This document shows positions 44,949-55,092 of a stretch of DNA of 64,000 bases, piece by piece. Numbering within the stretch: the stretch's first letter is position 1; each line of letters opens with the position of its first letter. The stretch is taken from positions 140,477-204,476 of the forward strand of contig CACMKZ010000002.1 of NCBI GenBank assembly GCA_902614375.1. Reading direction: 5' to 3'. Below the pieces are notes generated by a model. The model saw nothing but the letters and a program-made list of their open reading frames with translations. It did no database searches and had not been told where the DNA came from. The stretch is from an uncultured Alphaproteobacteria bacterium. Its GTDB lineage: Bacteria > Pseudomonadota > Alphaproteobacteria > HIMB59 > GCA-002718135. Position numbers and translations under genes: made by a program.

Positions 44949-45623
44949 TTAAATATTTTTTTTAATAAAATTTTGGAATAAAGTTATTGTTTCTTGCGAC
45001 ATAGTATGCTCATCATTTGGTAAAAGGTGAGATACAAATTTAAAATTATATTTTTTTAGAATTTCAACTGATTGATTGAAATTTGAAACAGGTAGCACAT
45101 TATCTAGTCCACCATGTGAAATAAATATTGGTGTTTCTAAAAATGAATTTTTTGGAACAAATTCTCTTGAAATTATTCTTGAGGAAATAATTGCTATGCC
45201 AGCTAATTTTTGATTAAGAGATTGACCCAATTCAAAAGCCATTATACCTCCTTGAGAAAAACCCATAACAAAACAATCACTCATCTCTATGTTTAAATCA
45301 TTTGTAAGAAGAGATATCGTGTTATAAATTTTTTTAACATTTTCATTTATTAAATTTCTAACATTTTCAAATTCTTTTGGACCAACATCAGAAATATAAA
45401 CACCGTTCAAATATAAATCAAACCATTGATAACCCATTGGATTGCCAGGCATAATACTTGGTGCATTTAAAGCTACGTAGTGCATTCCCCATTCATCTTG
45501 GTCTAAAGGTTCTGCTAAATAAATAAAATTAGCGGCATTATCACCATAACCATGAAGCATTACCATTAATTTCTTAGGTTTATCGTGTTTTGATATTGAT
45601 GGGCCTAATAATATATTGTCCAT
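44949..45623 (-). CDS. Alpha/beta hydrolase, carboxylesterase/phospholipase type (YpfH-like)
   Basis: 224 residues with the start at 45623, chosen because AAGG stands 7 bases before it. A longer reading to 45653 lacks a ribosome site. Oxyanion region MLHGYGDNAANF (about 22-33), nucleophile GFSQGGIMAFE, Asp in SHGGLDNVLP and His in NDEHTMSQ complete the catalytic set. It likely hydrolyses small carboxyl esters. It is divergent from the HIG1 gene. Confidence 0.88.
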   Translation of the reverse strand: MDNILLGPSISKHDKPKKLMVMLHGYGDNAANFIYLAEPLDQDEWGMHYVALNAPSIMPGNPMGYQWFDLYLNGVYISDVGPKEFENVRNLINENVKKIYNTISLLTNDLNIEMSDCFVMGFSQGGIMAFELGQSLNQKLAGIAIISSRIISREFVPKNSFLETPIFISHGGLDNVLPVSNFNQSVEILKKYNFKFVSHLLPNDEHTMSQETITLFQNFIKKNI

Positions 45624-45681
45624 ACTGACCTTATGTATGAATTCTTGCTTCATTCAAGAAAAGTTTTATATAGATAAATAT

Positions 45682-45876
45682 ATGGGTACAATGCAGATAG
45701 TGCTAGTTTTATTTATGGCTGCAACTCTAGCAGTCGTAGTGATTGGGGTCATAGCAATGGCTGTAAATGGCAAACTTAATAAAAATCATAGTAACAAGCT
45801 AATGCGTTTAAGAGTACTTTTTCAAGCTATAGCTATATTTGTTTTTGTCGTTATTGTCTGGCTTGCCAGAAATTAA
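45682..45876 (+). CDS. HIG1-domain twin-transmembrane protein
   Basis: 64 residues from the ATG at 45682. A longer start at 45616 adds residues not seen in relatives and would overlap the divergent esterase gene. Two membrane helices (about 5-25 and 46-62) flank the conserved NKLMRLRVLFQ loop of HIG1 proteins, which are associated with cytochrome oxidase in mitochondria and Alphaproteobacteria. Confidence 0.88.
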   Translation: MGTMQIVLVLFMAATLAVVVIGVIAMAVNGKLNKNHSNKLMRLRVLFQAIAIFVFVVIVWLARN

Positions 45877-45926
45877 AATTTAGAGTCTAGATAAATCATT
45901 AAATTTTTAGTATATACACGCTCATT

Positions 45927-46109
45927 ATGGGAATCCATTTTAATCACAAATCAAGAGCGGGAGACCGCAAAATGCAAAAAGAGTTAAAACTTAAAATGAA
46001 AGCTGAGGAACGTAAGAAGAAACGCGAAGAACAAGAAAAGCTTAAAATGGAAGAGGAAATGCGTAAACTCGAAGAACTTACAAGACCTGATAAAGAAGAA
46101 AATCAGTGA
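45927..46109 (+). CDS. Small highly charged coiled-coil protein
   Basis: 60 residues. After GIHFNHKSRAGDRKMQKEL the chain is almost entirely Lys, Glu, Arg and Met with a heptad-like pattern, so a single long helix is likely. No ribosome site is obvious, but it is the only frame in this gap. I do not know its function. The similar N-terminus in other alphaproteobacterial small proteins is only an impression. Confidence 0.55.
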   Translation: MGIHFNHKSRAGDRKMQKELKLKMKAEERKKKREEQEKLKMEEEMRKLEELTRPDKEENQ

Positions 46110-46147
46110 TAGCAGAAATATTAATTATTAAAAAATTTTAAAATTTA

Positions 46148-46963
46148 CTAACTGGGTAAAGGGTAATGTTCAGCTATGAACCTCTTTAGAATTTCTAATG
46201 TTTGATCAGCTTCTTCTAAGAGCATCATATGACCACAATCTTCAATGATCTTTACTTCCGATCCTTTAATATAATCAGCAAGAATTTTTCCATCTTTTAA
46301 ACGGCACATTCTATCTTGTGCACCTAATATAGAAAGAGTAGGTAAATCCAATTTCTTCGCAACCTCAGGTCCATTTTTATAATTATCACATGCTCTAAAA
46401 TCGACACCTAGAGTATCTTTAATTTCTTTATTTTGAACAATCATGGAACCAACATTTAGATGATATAAACCTGGAACAGGATGACCTCCAAAATGTCCTG
46501 CTGGACCGTGGGCAAAATCCATCATAAGATCAACAGCCTTAGGATTACTCTCTTCAGCAAGCCTTAATAGTTCAGGATTCATTGGAATTGCAGATGCGCC
46601 ACCCATAAGAGTTAACGTTTTAATTTTTTCCGGGTGTTGAGCAACACATTCCATTGTTACAAGACATCCTTGAGAATGTCCAACTAGTGAAGCTTCTTTA
46701 CATCCAACTGCACCAATAACATCACCAACCCAGTTTCCCATTTCTTCAATAGTTTTTAAACTTTCACCAGAAGATAATCCGTGACCTGGTAAATCAACTG
46801 CTAAAACACTGTATCCACGGAATGCAAAGTAACGTGTTTGTAAAACCCAAACCATGTGACTTAGTCCACTACCGTGAACAAAAATAATAAGAGGTTTATT
46901 TTTATCAAAAGGTCTGCCTCCGGTGGAGGCAAACGTATCAATGCCGCGAACTTTAAACTTCAT
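46148..46963 (-). CDS. Alpha/beta hydrolase
   Basis: 271 residues. Oxyanion motif FVHGSGLSHMVW (about 28), nucleophile elbow GHSQGCLVT (Ser about 97), and terminal catalytic His in DCGHMMLLEE. Cytoplasmic. It begins one base after the metY stop and is the last gene of the fadN-ligase-metY operon. It may hydrolyse a thioester or ester formed in that pathway (inference). Confidence 0.88.
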   Translation of the reverse strand: MKFKVRGIDTFASTGGRPFDKNKPLIIFVHGSGLSHMVWVLQTRYFAFRGYSVLAVDLPGHGLSSGESLKTIEEMGNWVGDVIGAVGCKEASLVGHSQGCLVTMECVAQHPEKIKTLTLMGGASAIPMNPELLRLAEESNPKAVDLMMDFAHGPAGHFGGHPVPGLYHLNVGSMIVQNKEIKDTLGVDFRACDNYKNGPEVAKKLDLPTLSILGAQDRMCRLKDGKILADYIKGSEVKIIEDCGHMMLLEEADQTLEILKRFIAEHYPLPS

Positions 46964-48274
46964 TTATTTGTTTGCAACTAAACGAGGTTTTTTGGCTGCT
47001 CTGAAGCCATCTTCGAAATCGTTTACAATATCTTCGAAGTCTTCTAAACCAACAGATAATCTAATCATATCATGAGATAGTCCAGCAAATTTTAAAGTTG
47101 CCTCATCCATTTGTGAGTGCGTTGCAGATGCTGGGTGTATAACTAATGTTCTCGCATCACCTACATTTGCTAAATGAGATGCAAGTTTAACATTGTTAAT
47201 AAATGCAGCTCCAGCCTCCTTGCCACCTTTAATTCCAAAGGCGATCATTGACCCAGTTCCTTTAGGAAGAATTTTTTCTGCAAGTTCTTTATCTGGATGT
47301 CCTGGTGCGCTAGCATGTGAAACCCAAGCAACACTCTCATGATTTGATAAATACTCAACCATTTTCAAAGCATTAGAACAATGTTTTTCCATTCTAAGAG
47401 AGAGGGTTTCTAAACCATGTAAAATATTCCATGCATTTTGTGGTGCTAAACACGGCCCCATATCTCTCATACCCTCAGCTCTTGCCATCATTGTAAAAGC
47501 TGTTGGGCCAAATTCTTCTGCAAATGATAATCCATGATAGCCCTCGTAAGGTTCTGTCATAGAAGGAAATTTATCATTTTGCATCCAATCAAAAGTTCCA
47601 CCTTCAACTAATATTCCTGCCATAGAAGAACCGTTACCACTCATCCATTTAGTTAGTGAGTGTACAACAAGGTCAGCACCGTGTTCAAAAGGTCTACACA
47701 AATAAGGAGTTTGATAAGTACTATCAATAATTAGTGGGATACCAGCTTCTTTTGCTATGTTTGAAACTTCAGGCATGTTCATCAATTCATTACCAGGATT
47801 ACCAACAAGCTCACCAAAAATACCTTTAGTATTTGGTTGAATTGCTTTTTTAAAACCTTCTGTATCTCTTGGTTTTACAAAAGTTGTTTTAATACCAAAC
47901 TTTGGAAGTGTTAATCTAAATAAATTTACTGTTCCACCGTAAAGCTGAGAAGAAACAACCATGTGATCGCCAGCGTTGCAAAGAGTCATAATAGTTAAAA
48001 ATATTGCACTCATTCCTGATGCAGTTGCAAGAGCAGCTGTTCCTCCTTCAAGTGCACAAACTCTTTCTTCTAGAACTTGCACTGTTGGGTTGGACATACG
48101 ACTATAAATATGACCACCTCTTTCTAAATTAAAAAGTGCTGCCGCATGATCAACATCATCAAACATATATGAAGTTGTTTGATAAATTGGAACTTGTCTT
48201 GAGCCAGCGTTTTTACTTGGTTGATAACCAGCATGTAGACTGAGTGTGTCAAATTTATAAGTTTTTGGATCCAT
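46964..48274 (-). CDS. metY: O-acetylhomoserine sulfhydrylase
   Basis: PLP enzyme that joins O-acetylhomoserine with sulfide (or methanethiol) to make homocysteine (or methionine). 436 residues match MetY. Landmarks are SLHAGYQPSKNAGSRQVPIYQTTSY at the start, YSRMSNPTVQVLEERVCALEGG, and the cofactor Lys in HSLTKWMSGNGSSMAG (about 211). Its partner metX is at 58754 with a SAM-II switch. Here it sits between an acyl-CoA ligase and a hydrolase, overlapping the ligase by one base, an unusual operon for it. Confidence 0.93.
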   Translation of the reverse strand: MDPKTYKFDTLSLHAGYQPSKNAGSRQVPIYQTTSYMFDDVDHAAALFNLERGGHIYSRMSNPTVQVLEERVCALEGGTAALATASGMSAIFLTIMTLCNAGDHMVVSSQLYGGTVNLFRLTLPKFGIKTTFVKPRDTEGFKKAIQPNTKGIFGELVGNPGNELMNMPEVSNIAKEAGIPLIIDSTYQTPYLCRPFEHGADLVVHSLTKWMSGNGSSMAGILVEGGTFDWMQNDKFPSMTEPYEGYHGLSFAEEFGPTAFTMMARAEGMRDMGPCLAPQNAWNILHGLETLSLRMEKHCSNALKMVEYLSNHESVAWVSHASAPGHPDKELAEKILPKGTGSMIAFGIKGGKEAGAAFINNVKLASHLANVGDARTLVIHPASATHSQMDEATLKFAGLSHDMIRLSVGLEDFEDIVNDFEDGFRAAKKPRLVANK

Positions 48275-49905
48275 TATAACTCCTTTGCTTTTGTTCTTAA
48301 TTCAAACTTTTGTATCTTCCCAGTTGAAGTTTTTGGTAATTCACCAAAGATTACATGCTTTGGTCTTTTAAATCCAGCCATATTTTCTTTACAAAACTGA
48401 ATTATATCCTCTTCTGTGGCATTTTTTCCAGGTGCTAATTCTACAAAAGCACAAGGTGTTTCACCCCACTTCTCATCTGGTTTTGCGACTACTGCAACCA
48501 AGGAAACAGCTGGATGTTTTGCAACAACATTCTCCACTTCCACAGATGAAATATTTTCTCCACCAGAAATTATAATATCTTTCGATCTATCTTTTATTTG
48601 AATATATCCGTCAGGATAGACTACAGCTAAATCACCAGAGTGAAACCATCCTTTTTTCATGGATGTTTCAGTCGCCTCTTTATTTTTGTAATATCCTTTC
48701 ATCACAACATTTCCTCGAATTAAAATCTCTCCCATTGTTTCTCCATCCATTGGAACTTTTTCATAGGTCTCTGGATCTGCGACACAAACTTCTTCAGTAT
48801 TTGGATAACGAACACCTTGTCTTGCTTTAATATCAGCTTTTTCAGATTTTGATTGTGACTCCCATTCTTCATTCCACGCGCATTGAAGAATATGGCCGTA
48901 TGTTTCAGTTAACCCATATACATGCATAACTTCAAAACCTAAGTTATCCATCTTTTCAAGAATTGCACTAGTTGGTGGAGCTCCAGCAGTTAATACATAT
49001 ACTTTATGATTTATTTCCTTTTTATCTCTCTCATCTGCGTTAGCAATTAAACTTAAAACTATAGGAGCGCCTCCGAAATGAGTTACCTTATATTTATCTA
49101 TTAAATTATAGATATCTTTTGCAACAATATATCTGCAGCAAATAATCTTTGCATGTATTAAAGCGGCTGTCCAAGGGTAGCCCCATCCGTTACAGTGAAA
49201 CATTGGAACGGTATATAGAAATGTTAATTTATTGGGCATGTTCCATGCCGTAACACTTCCTGTTGACATTAAATATGATCCACGGTGGTGATACACAACA
49301 CCTTTTGGTTTACCAGTTGTGCCTGATGTATAGCTTAGTGAGATTGCTTGCCATTCATCTTCAGGTAAAGACCAATTAAAATTATCATCACCCGTTTGTA
49401 AAAATTCTTCATATGTCATTTCTCCAATTTTTTCACCCTCACTATCTTTAAAAACTGCCTGATCATCATGAATATCAATAATAGGAATATTCTTCCCATA
49501 TATTTGCAAAGCTTTTTTCATTGTAGGTGAAAATTGAGTATCAGTTATAAGAAGTTTTGCATCACTATGATCTAGAATATACGCAATTGTATCTGCATCA
49601 AGTCTAGTATTGATCGTATTAATAACGCCACCAGTCATTGGGATAGAATAATGTGCTTCGAATAATTCCGGAGTATTTGCCGCTATGATTGAAACGGTAC
49701 TTCCTTTTGTAATACCTTTTTTTGCTAATGCACTAGCAAACTTGGTACATCGATTATAGGTTTCAAGCCAAGTGTAACTTCTTTTTCCATAAACTAAAGA
49801 GTCATAGTTTGGATATATATCTTTCACGCGAGTTATAAAACTTAATGGTGATAGTGGAACAAAATTGGCTGAATTTTTATCTAGGTTTGTATCAAAATTA
49901 CTCAT
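48274..49905 (-). CDS. AMP-forming acyl-CoA synthetase
   Basis: 543 residues. ATP-binding SLSYTSGTTGKPKGVVYHHRG (about 182), YGLTETYG (about 325), GWFHSGDLAVVYPDGYIQIKDRSKDII (about 405) and catalytic Lys in KTSTGKIQKFELRTKAKEL at the C-terminus are present. The overall sequence resembles plant AAE1/AAE7 and bacterial short/medium-chain acid ligases. Next to metY and a fadN-like gene it may activate methylmercaptopropionate or a short fatty acid. That choice is not decidable from sequence. Confidence 0.92.
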   Translation of the reverse strand: MSNFDTNLDKNSANFVPLSPLSFITRVKDIYPNYDSLVYGKRSYTWLETYNRCTKFASALAKKGITKGSTVSIIAANTPELFEAHYSIPMTGGVINTINTRLDADTIAYILDHSDAKLLITDTQFSPTMKKALQIYGKNIPIIDIHDDQAVFKDSEGEKIGEMTYEEFLQTGDDNFNWSLPEDEWQAISLSYTSGTTGKPKGVVYHHRGSYLMSTGSVTAWNMPNKLTFLYTVPMFHCNGWGYPWTAALIHAKIICCRYIVAKDIYNLIDKYKVTHFGGAPIVLSLIANADERDKKEINHKVYVLTAGAPPTSAILEKMDNLGFEVMHVYGLTETYGHILQCAWNEEWESQSKSEKADIKARQGVRYPNTEEVCVADPETYEKVPMDGETMGEILIRGNVVMKGYYKNKEATETSMKKGWFHSGDLAVVYPDGYIQIKDRSKDIIISGGENISSVEVENVVAKHPAVSLVAVVAKPDEKWGETPCAFVELAPGKNATEEDIIQFCKENMAGFKRPKHVIFGELPKTSTGKIQKFELRTKAKEL

Positions 49906-49943
49906 CTGTTTCCTAAAAGGATCAAATACTACAAGAAATTAAT

Positions 49944-52178
49944 TTAATTTACTAATGGTTTTCCAGTTTCAAGTGTATGTTTTATTCGCTCTTGAGTTTT
50001 AGGCATCTGGATAAGTCTCATGAAAGCTTCTAATTCAAGATTATAAAGATCATCTTCACTTAATTCATTATCAATATTTGTATTTCCACCACTAAGTACA
50101 AAAGCAATTTGCTTACCTACTTCTAATCCATGGTCTAAAATTTTATTTTCATTATATAGTGCTTCAAGTTTTTCAATCATTTTATCTCTGACAGCACTAC
50201 CGCCTAGATTGAATTTAGGTTGAGATGGTTTTTCATAGCCTCCCTCAATATTATTTAATAAATCGATAGCCGTTGATAATTGTCTGTCTCTATTTATTAC
50301 CACCTTATCTTTATCTAAAAAGAATTGATTTGGCAGCGCTTCATTTGGTGAGGTAGCAGTAATAGCATAACCAATAAGATCAAAAACTTTCATAGACGCA
50401 TGTTCAGAATTTTCTTTACCTTCTGGAGTTTGTAACCAACGCCACAGCATTTCCTTACAACCCCCACCAGCAGGAATGAGTCCAACTAAAGATTCAACTA
50501 GTCCAAGAACAACATTTGTATGAGCAACGTTATAATCACAATGCAATACCACTTCAAAACCACCGCCAATAGCAAGTCCTGATGGCGCAGCAATAAAAGG
50601 CTTATCTGCATATTTTATTGTTTTACACGTTTGTTGGAAATCAATTATAAATTTTTCAATTTTAGACCATTCATTATTTTTAGCAAAATCCATGACATAA
50701 TTTAAATTTACACCAGCAGAAAATTGCATTGCATCATTAATCACAATTGTGCTTTTATTATTTTGAGCAGCTTCTTTTAAAACTAACATAGAGTCAGTAT
50801 CTAAAGCGTTTGCCTTAGTAGTAAATTCAACAACCTGATATAATGAAGCATTTTTAATATTAGCAGAAGGGTTCTCAAAAGTTTTTTGTAAATTTAACGA
50901 TCTTAAATTATCAATACTTGAATCTAAATATCCAGGTCTTTTATTAAATTCAAAAACTCCCTTTAGATCATTAAAGAAGTTAATATCCGTATTTTTATCA
51001 ATAAAATTTTTTGTATCAATATTTGAAAGCATTTCAAAAGGGCCAATAGTCCAATTAAAACCTAATCTTAGTGCATCATCTATGTCTATATATTTTGATG
51101 ATACATCAGGGATTAAATATGCAGCATACCTAATTACTTTTGTCAGAATTGATTTTGCATATTCACCGTATTTGTCTTTTCTTTGAATGAGTTTATTTAT
51201 GTCAATTTTATCTGCCATACCTAAATTAATTTTCTGACTTGGGTGATACTCGCCAGTTTCTAAATTAATTGCTTCAAGAATTTTTTTACCATCAGATTTA
51301 TTCATTCTATAAAAACCACCCTTACCTTTTCTTCCTGTATACCCAGTTTCAATAAGTTTTGTGACCAATGGTATTTCTTGTGCAACCTCGTGGAAAGGAT
51401 CTTCTTTTGGGAGTTCTTTGATAAAACTTTTTAAAACATCAGCCATCAAATCAATACCAATTAAATCGTATAGCCCAAAAATTCCAGTCTTCGGGATACC
51501 CATTGGTCTTCCAAATACTGCATCAGCTTCTTCAATTGATATCTTCATTTTAAAAGCTTCAGTCATAGCAACTTGCATTGCATAAACTCCAATTCTGTTT
51601 CCAATAAATCCTGGAGTGTCGTTACAAATAATTACACCTTTACCAAGTTTTTCATCACAAAATTGTTTTAATAAATTTATTTTTTCAATGTCATTAACTT
51701 CTTCAGTTACTATCTCGAGCAATGCCATATATCGAACTGGGTTAAAAAAATGGGTAATGCAAAAATTTTTTTTCATTTCATCTGACATATTTGCAGATAA
51801 GATTTTCAATGGAATTGTAGATGTATTAGATGAAATTATAGAATTGTTCTTTCTTGTAGTCTGAATTTTATCATAAATGTTATGTTTAATATCTATTCTC
51901 TCAACAACAGCCTCCACAACCCAATCAGCTTCTGCAACTTCATTAAAGTCATCCTCAATATTTCCAACCTTAATTAATTCTGCTTTGTTTTTTTCTACTA
52001 AAAGTGGAGGTCGTGATTTTTTAATTCTTTCTTTTGCGTTTTCTGTAATTTGGTTTCTAGATCCTTCTTTTGAAGGTAAGTCTAGAAGTGTAACATCAAT
52101 ATTAGCATTTGCTATTTGGGCTGCGATTCCACTGCCCATAGTGCCAGATCCTATTACTACTACTTTTTTAATATTCAT
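49944..52178 (-). CDS. fadN: 3-hydroxyacyl-CoA dehydrogenase/enoyl-CoA hydratase, FadN type
   Basis: 744-residue beta-oxidation enzyme. The N-terminal half is the NAD-dependent dehydrogenase (GSGTMGSGIAAQIANA at 10-25, catalytic His in THFFNPVRYM, NDTPGFIGNRIG). The C-terminal half is a crotonase domain (about 440-744; SAGVNLNYVMDF, AAPSGLAIGGGFEVVLHCD, GLVESLVGLIPAGGG). This order is the reverse of FadB and matches FadN-type enzymes. First gene of its operon, divergent from argH. No thiolase or acyl-CoA dehydrogenase is in the window. Confidence 0.92.
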   Translation of the reverse strand: MNIKKVVVIGSGTMGSGIAAQIANANIDVTLLDLPSKEGSRNQITENAKERIKKSRPPLLVEKNKAELIKVGNIEDDFNEVAEADWVVEAVVERIDIKHNIYDKIQTTRKNNSIISSNTSTIPLKILSANMSDEMKKNFCITHFFNPVRYMALLEIVTEEVNDIEKINLLKQFCDEKLGKGVIICNDTPGFIGNRIGVYAMQVAMTEAFKMKISIEEADAVFGRPMGIPKTGIFGLYDLIGIDLMADVLKSFIKELPKEDPFHEVAQEIPLVTKLIETGYTGRKGKGGFYRMNKSDGKKILEAINLETGEYHPSQKINLGMADKIDINKLIQRKDKYGEYAKSILTKVIRYAAYLIPDVSSKYIDIDDALRLGFNWTIGPFEMLSNIDTKNFIDKNTDINFFNDLKGVFEFNKRPGYLDSSIDNLRSLNLQKTFENPSANIKNASLYQVVEFTTKANALDTDSMLVLKEAAQNNKSTIVINDAMQFSAGVNLNYVMDFAKNNEWSKIEKFIIDFQQTCKTIKYADKPFIAAPSGLAIGGGFEVVLHCDYNVAHTNVVLGLVESLVGLIPAGGGCKEMLWRWLQTPEGKENSEHASMKVFDLIGYAITATSPNEALPNQFFLDKDKVVINRDRQLSTAIDLLNNIEGGYEKPSQPKFNLGGSAVRDKMIEKLEALYNENKILDHGLEVGKQIAFVLSGGNTNIDNELSEDDLYNLELEAFMRLIQMPKTQERIKHTLETGKPLVN

Positions 52179-52282
52179 GTGAGTTCTATAAAGGTGAGCT
52201 TATATAAGAAAAATTTGCCGTATGAAAATAATTTAAGCATAAGGCTGGAAATTAATATAAATATCTCTTATAGGCGCGCAAA

Positions 52283-53665
52283 ATGAAAAAAAATCCTTCA
52301 AGAAATGTCCATTTTTCAAAAGGACCTAGTGAGATTTTAGATGCAATTAATACGTCTATAGATATCGATCAACGTCTGTATAAAGAAGATATAACTGGGT
52401 CAATAGCGCATGCTAGAATGCTTGGTAAACAAAAAATAATAAATAAAAAAGAACAAAGTGCAATAATCTCTGGACTTAAAGCAATTGAAAGAGATATTGA
52501 AAAAAACAAGGTCGTATTTTCAAAAAAACTTGAAGATATTCATATGAACATTGAAAGTTTATTATTTAAGAAAATTGGAAAAATTGCAGGAAAGCTTCAT
52601 ACTGCAAGATCTAGAAATGATCAGGTAGTAACAGATTTAAAATTATGGGTTAAAAAAGAATCTAAAATTTTAGATAGTGAACTAAAAAAATTTCAGAGAA
52701 CTTTAATTAATATTGCAACAAAAAATACTGAAACAATTATGCCAGGTTACACTCATTTACAGATTGCTCAACCAATAACATTGGCTCATCATGTTTTAGC
52801 TTACGTTGAAATGATTGGTAGAGACAGAACAAGACTTGAAGATTGTTTATATCGTCTTAATGAAAACCCATTAGGTGCAGCTGCACTTGCAGGGACTTCT
52901 TTTCCTATTGATAGAAAATATACAACTAAAGAGTTGGGATTTAGAGAACCAACAAAAAATGCTATGGACACTGTCTCAGATAGAGACTTTGTAATAGAAT
53001 TTTTATTTGTTCTATCACTAATTGCTGTTCATTTATCAAAAATAGCAGAGGAAATAGTACTTTGGTCAAATCAACAATTTAATTTTATCAATTTACCAGA
53101 TGATCTTTCAACTGGTAGTTCAATTATGCCTCAGAAAAAAAATCCAGATGGTGCAGAGCTTGTTAGAGGAAAAACAAGTATTATCATTAGTAATTTAAAT
53201 TCAATGCTTAATATTATTAAAGGGTTGCCACTTTCTTATAGTAAAGACTTACAAGACGATAAACAAATAACATTTAATTCATACGACAATGTTTCTTTGT
53301 GTATAAAAGTTATGAATGAAATTTTATCAAAATCTACATTCAACAAAACTAGAATGAAAGAGTTGATTGATAATTCAAATGCAACCGCTACCGATTTGGC
53401 TAATTGGTTGGTTCAAAATCTTAGATATTCATTTAGAGATGCTTATGTTGTTACAGGAAAGATTGTTTCTTATTGTTCAAAACAAGATAGAAACATAGAT
53501 TCATTATCTCTTGAAGATTTAAAAAAATTTGACAAAAATATAACAGCTGACGCAAAAAAAGTGCTATCAACTACTAACAGTGTTAAATCAAAATCAAGTT
53601 TTGGGGGTACGGCTCCTGAAATTACTAAAAAAATGATAAAACTTGTTATAAAAAAATACTTATAA
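52283..53665 (+). CDS. argH: Argininosuccinate lyase
   Basis: Last step of arginine synthesis: argininosuccinate to arginine and fumarate. 460 residues. The superfamily signature GSSIMPQKKNPDGAEL (about 280) and the substrate-binding TARSRNDQVVTDL (about 108) and GYTHLQIAQPITLAHH (about 155) are intact. The stop shares one base with the lipoprotein start, followed by lysA, a gene order common in Proteobacteria. Confidence 0.97.
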   Translation: MKKNPSRNVHFSKGPSEILDAINTSIDIDQRLYKEDITGSIAHARMLGKQKIINKKEQSAIISGLKAIERDIEKNKVVFSKKLEDIHMNIESLLFKKIGKIAGKLHTARSRNDQVVTDLKLWVKKESKILDSELKKFQRTLINIATKNTETIMPGYTHLQIAQPITLAHHVLAYVEMIGRDRTRLEDCLYRLNENPLGAAALAGTSFPIDRKYTTKELGFREPTKNAMDTVSDRDFVIEFLFVLSLIAVHLSKIAEEIVLWSNQQFNFINLPDDLSTGSSIMPQKKNPDGAELVRGKTSIIISNLNSMLNIIKGLPLSYSKDLQDDKQITFNSYDNVSLCIKVMNEILSKSTFNKTRMKELIDNSNATATDLANWLVQNLRYSFRDAYVVTGKIVSYCSKQDRNIDSLSLEDLKKFDKNITADAKKVLSTTNSVKSKSSFGGTAPEITKKMIKLVIKKYL

Positions 53666-53850
53666 TGATCAGATTAATATTATTTTCATTTTTATTGTTT
53701 ACTTTTAGCTGTGGTAAAGTTGGTCCTTTAAGTTTACCAGAAGATCAAGTAGACAAATCGGTAATTACATATCCATGTGATGAAGCCTGTTTAGAGAAAT
53801 TAGAAGAAGAGAAAAAACGTCAACAATCTGTTATTATAAACACTGAATAA
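53665..53850 (+). CDS. Small lipoprotein, LptM-like
   Basis: 61 residues. A short hydrophobic signal (LILFSFLLFTFS) leads to the lipobox Cys16 in FSCGKVGPLSLPED, the pattern CGxxGPLxLP of LptM/YifL proteins, which help mature the LPS transport pore LptD. The rest is a charged tail with two more Cys. Location between argH and lysA is the usual site for this gene. It directly abuts lysA. Confidence 0.87.
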   Translation: MIRLILFSFLLFTFSCGKVGPLSLPEDQVDKSVITYPCDEACLEKLEEEKKRQQSVIINTE

Positions 53851-55092
53851 ATGCTCACTTATAAAAATAATGACCCGTATATTGAGGGTACTTCTTTATA
53901 TGACTTAGTTAAAGTTTGTCAGACACCTTTTTATGTGTATTCACAACAAAAAATTATTAATCAAGTTAATAAAACTAAAGAAATTTTAGGTAACAATATT
54001 TTTTATTCAATTAAGTCTAATTCAAATCAAGCTATTTTGAAATTAATGAACTCGTTAGATATTGGAGCAGATGTAGTGTCAGTTGGTGAATTAAAAAGAG
54101 CTTTGGAAGCTGGTTTCGATCCAAATAAAATAATTTTTGAAGGTGTTGGAAAATCTGATCAAGACTTACTCTATGCTATACATAAAAATATACGTTTAAT
54201 TAATACTGAATCTTTAGAAGAAATAAAACTTCTCGATAATTTAGCAAATGAAAAAAATAAAATCGTTGATATTGGTGTTAGACTTAATCCAGATGTTGAT
54301 GGTGAAACTTTAGGTAAAATTTCAACAGGAAAAAAAACTGATAAGTTTGGTATAGAATTCGATAACATAGATAAAATTATCAAATTAGTTAAAAGTTGCA
54401 AAAGTTTAAATTTAATTGGTATTAGTTGTCATATTGGAAGTCAAATTAGTAAAAATGAGGCCTATAAAAATACATTTTCTCAAATGAAAATGGCTGCAGA
54501 TAAATTTATTGAATCAGGCATTAATATTAAACATGTAGATTTGGGAGGAGGTTTTCATGTTAAATATGAAGATTCTGATCCTGACTTTAATATCAAGAAG
54601 GTAAAAGAAGAGCTTGATAATTGTTTTACGCAAACAAACTATGAATTATCGTTTGAGCCTGGTCGATATTTAATTGCTGAGGCTGGAGTTACAGTTACCT
54701 CTATTCTTACAATTAAGAATAATGGAGGTATAAATTATTTAATTGTTGATGCTGGTATGAATACATTGATACGTCCAGCGATGTACGGTGCACATCATGA
54801 AATATCAGCGATAAATGTAAACTCAGAGGAATTTATGGATTATGCTATTGCCGGTCCTATTTGTGAAAGTTCAGATGTTTTTTTAAAAAATATTAAATTG
54901 GCTAAACAAAAAATTGGTAATCTACTAGTTATAAAAAATACAGGAGCCTATGGAAAAGTAATGTCTTCAAATTATAACTCTAGACCACTGCCCTCTGAAA
55001 TTTTAGTACACAATGATAATTATGCAATTATTTATTCCCCAGAGAAAATTGAGAAAACAATTGAAGCTGATATTATTCCTAGCTGGTTGTAA
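53851..55092 (+). CDS. lysA: Diaminopimelate decarboxylase
   Basis: Makes lysine from meso-diaminopimelate. 413 residues of the alanine racemase-like PLP fold. Cofactor Lys lies in FYSIKSNSNQAIL (about 51-56). Other conserved segments are ISCHIGSQIS (about 192), DLGGGFHVKYED (about 230), FEPGRYLIAEAG (about 268) and GPICESSDVF (about 333). The ATG immediately follows the lipoprotein stop. Confidence 0.97.
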   Translation: MLTYKNNDPYIEGTSLYDLVKVCQTPFYVYSQQKIINQVNKTKEILGNNIFYSIKSNSNQAILKLMNSLDIGADVVSVGELKRALEAGFDPNKIIFEGVGKSDQDLLYAIHKNIRLINTESLEEIKLLDNLANEKNKIVDIGVRLNPDVDGETLGKISTGKKTDKFGIEFDNIDKIIKLVKSCKSLNLIGISCHIGSQISKNEAYKNTFSQMKMAADKFIESGINIKHVDLGGGFHVKYEDSDPDFNIKKVKEELDNCFTQTNYELSFEPGRYLIAEAGVTVTSILTIKNNGGINYLIVDAGMNTLIRPAMYGAHHEISAINVNSEEFMDYAIAGPICESSDVFLKNIKLAKQKIGNLLVIKNTGAYGKVMSSNYNSRPLPSEILVHNDNYAIIYSPEKIEKTIEADIIPSWL

